A stretch of DNA of 5,658 bases from Synergistaceae bacterium (lineage in GTDB: Bacteria > Synergistota > Synergistia > Synergistales > Aminobacteriaceae): contig JAISSA010000264.1 of NCBI GenBank assembly GCA_031273365.1, positions 1 to 5,658 on the forward strand, given 5' to 3'. How positions within the stretch are numbered: the first letter of the stretch is position 1; each line of letters starts with the position of its first letter. Under the pieces are notes generated by a model. That model saw only the letters and a program-made list of their open reading frames with translations, ran no database searches and was not told where the DNA came from. Position numbers and translations under genes: made by a program. Below are positions 4,827 through 5,658 of the stretch, in pieces.

Positions 4827-5658
4827 ATGAAGGTAGGAGTTACGGGCGCTGGAACGATGGGCAGCGGTATCGCCCAGGTCTTCGCGTCGACGGAGGGATA
4901 CAGCGTTGTGCTGTGCGACCTCAGCGTCGAGCTGGCGGAAAAAGGAAAGAAAAGGATAGCGACCGGGCTGGAGAAGCTGGCCGCCAAAGGAAAGATGACG
5001 GCGGACGCGGTCGCGGCCGTCGTGGGCAGGATAACGACCGGCACGCCGGAGGACCTCTCCGACTGCGACCTCGTTCTGGAGGCGGCGCTGGAGAACATGA
5101 CGGTCAAGAAGGAACTTTTCACGCGCTTGCAGGGAATCTGTAAAAAGGACGCGATCTTCGCTTCGAACACCTCGTCCCTGTCCCTGACCGAGCTGTCGCG
5201 CGGGCTGGACCGGGAGGTGTCGGGCATGCACTTTTTCAACCCGGCGCCGGTCATGAAACTGGTGGAGATCATCGCGGGGCTCAACACCCCGGCAGAGCAG
5301 ACGGAGACCCTGAGGAAGATCGCGGTCGAGGTCGGAAAGACCCCGGTCATGGTCAGCGAAGCCCCCGGCTTTATCGTGAACCGCATACTGATCCCCATGA
5401 TTAACGAGGGTATCGCCATCTACGCGGAGGGCGTCGCGTCGGCGAAGGACATCGACGCGGCGATGAAGCTCGGCTCGGCGCACCCCATGGGGCCTCTGGA
5501 ACTCGGCGATCTGATCGGCCTCGACGTCTGCCTCGCCATCATGGAGGTGCTGCAGCGCGAGTTCGGAGATCCCAAATATCGCCCCCATCCCCTGCTGGTA
5601 AAGATGGTCCGGGGAAATCTTCTGGGGCGCAAGACGGGAAAGGGCTTTTACGACTATT
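4827..5658 (+). CDS. hbd: 3-hydroxybutyryl-CoA dehydrogenase (3' end cut by window edge)
   Basis: NAD(P)-dependent oxidation of 3-hydroxybutyryl-CoA to acetoacetyl-CoA, or the reverse in butyrate formation; cytoplasmic. 277 residues are readable, and the last ones (GRKTGKGFYDY) correspond to the extreme C-terminus of clostridial Hbd (282 aa), so only a few residues are missing. Seen: the Rossmann motif GAGTMGSG (7-14), with D31 after strand 2 favouring NAD; SNTSSLS with S116; GMHFFNPAPVMKLVE with H135 and E147; and APGFIVNRIL with N185. These are the expected catalytic and binding residues. The C-terminal dimerisation domain is recognisable by HPMGPLELGDLIGLD (219-233). AGGAGG (4814-4819) precedes ATG 4827 by 7 bases. 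In this cluster it would oxidise the product formed from AbfD-derived crotonyl-CoA after a crotonase step. Confidence 0.95.
   Translation, partial: MKVGVTGAGTMGSGIAQVFASTEGYSVVLCDLSVELAEKGKKRIATGLEKLAAKGKMTADAVAAVVGRITTGTPEDLSDCDLVLEAALENMTVKKELFTRLQGICKKDAIFASNTSSLSLTELSRGLDREVSGMHFFNPAPVMKLVEIIAGLNTPAEQTETLRKIAVEVGKTPVMVSEAPGFIVNRILIPMINEGIAIYAEGVASAKDIDAAMKLGSAHPMGPLELGDLIGLDVCLAIMEVLQREFGDPKYRPHPLLVKMVRGNLLGRKTGKGFYDY

Noticed and set aside
4812..5588. Minus strand open frames opposite hbd
   Set aside because: They are shadows of hbd, whose full set of catalytic motifs is on the + strand.
1..5658. CRISPR array, tRNA, rRNA, insertion sequence or attachment site
   Set aside because: No regularly spaced repeats, cloverleaf, transposase frame or terminal inverted repeats were seen in any part of the window.

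Overview
The window carries one co-directional (+ strand) block of six genes that reads as an anaerobic 4-hydroxybutyrate / gamma-butyrolactone catabolic cluster. The genes are compact, each with a Shine-Dalgarno site or a short gap. The central enzymes closely resemble the Clostridium aminobutyricum AbfD/AbfT type. The main genes use G/C-rich third codon positions, and the key enzyme is an oxygen-sensitive [4Fe-4S]/FAD dehydratase. Together these suggest a moderately G+C-rich, strictly anaerobic fermenting bacterium. A Synergistota or G+C-rich Firmicutes host is my best guess, but the sequence alone does not fix the phylum.

Layout. Positions 1-404 are a more A+T-rich leader with no recognisable gene. 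It holds a 19-bp palindrome (29-47), a good sigma70-type promoter (133-161) and small repeats. Then follow: a metallo-beta-lactamase-fold lactonase of the AiiA/AttM type (405-1205); 4-hydroxybutyryl-CoA dehydratase/vinylacetyl-CoA isomerase, abfD (1226-2677); a stand-alone NifU C-terminal-domain Fe-S protein with a TTG start (2714-3004); a strong hairpin terminator overlapping the end of that gene (3010-3053); 4-hydroxybutyrate CoA-transferase, abfT (3103-4401); a small cysteine-rich protein of unknown function (about 4450-4758); and 3-hydroxybutyryl-CoA dehydrogenase, hbd (4827 to beyond the window end, missing only its last few residues). A perfect TATAAT lies just before hbd.

How the genes fit together (inference from known family activities). 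The lactonase could open gamma-butyrolactone to 4-hydroxybutyrate. The CoA-transferase makes 4-hydroxybutyryl-CoA. AbfD dehydrates it to crotonyl-CoA. After hydration by a crotonase not seen here, Hbd oxidises 3-hydroxybutyryl-CoA to acetoacetyl-CoA. The NifU-like protein is placed to supply or repair the Fe-S cluster of AbfD. No 4-hydroxybutyrate dehydrogenase, crotonase, thiolase, transporter or regulator is visible in the window. The most interesting points are the lactonase as apparent entry enzyme, the dedicated Fe-S carrier beside AbfD, the uncharacterised cysteine-rich protein, and the terminator that splits the cluster.
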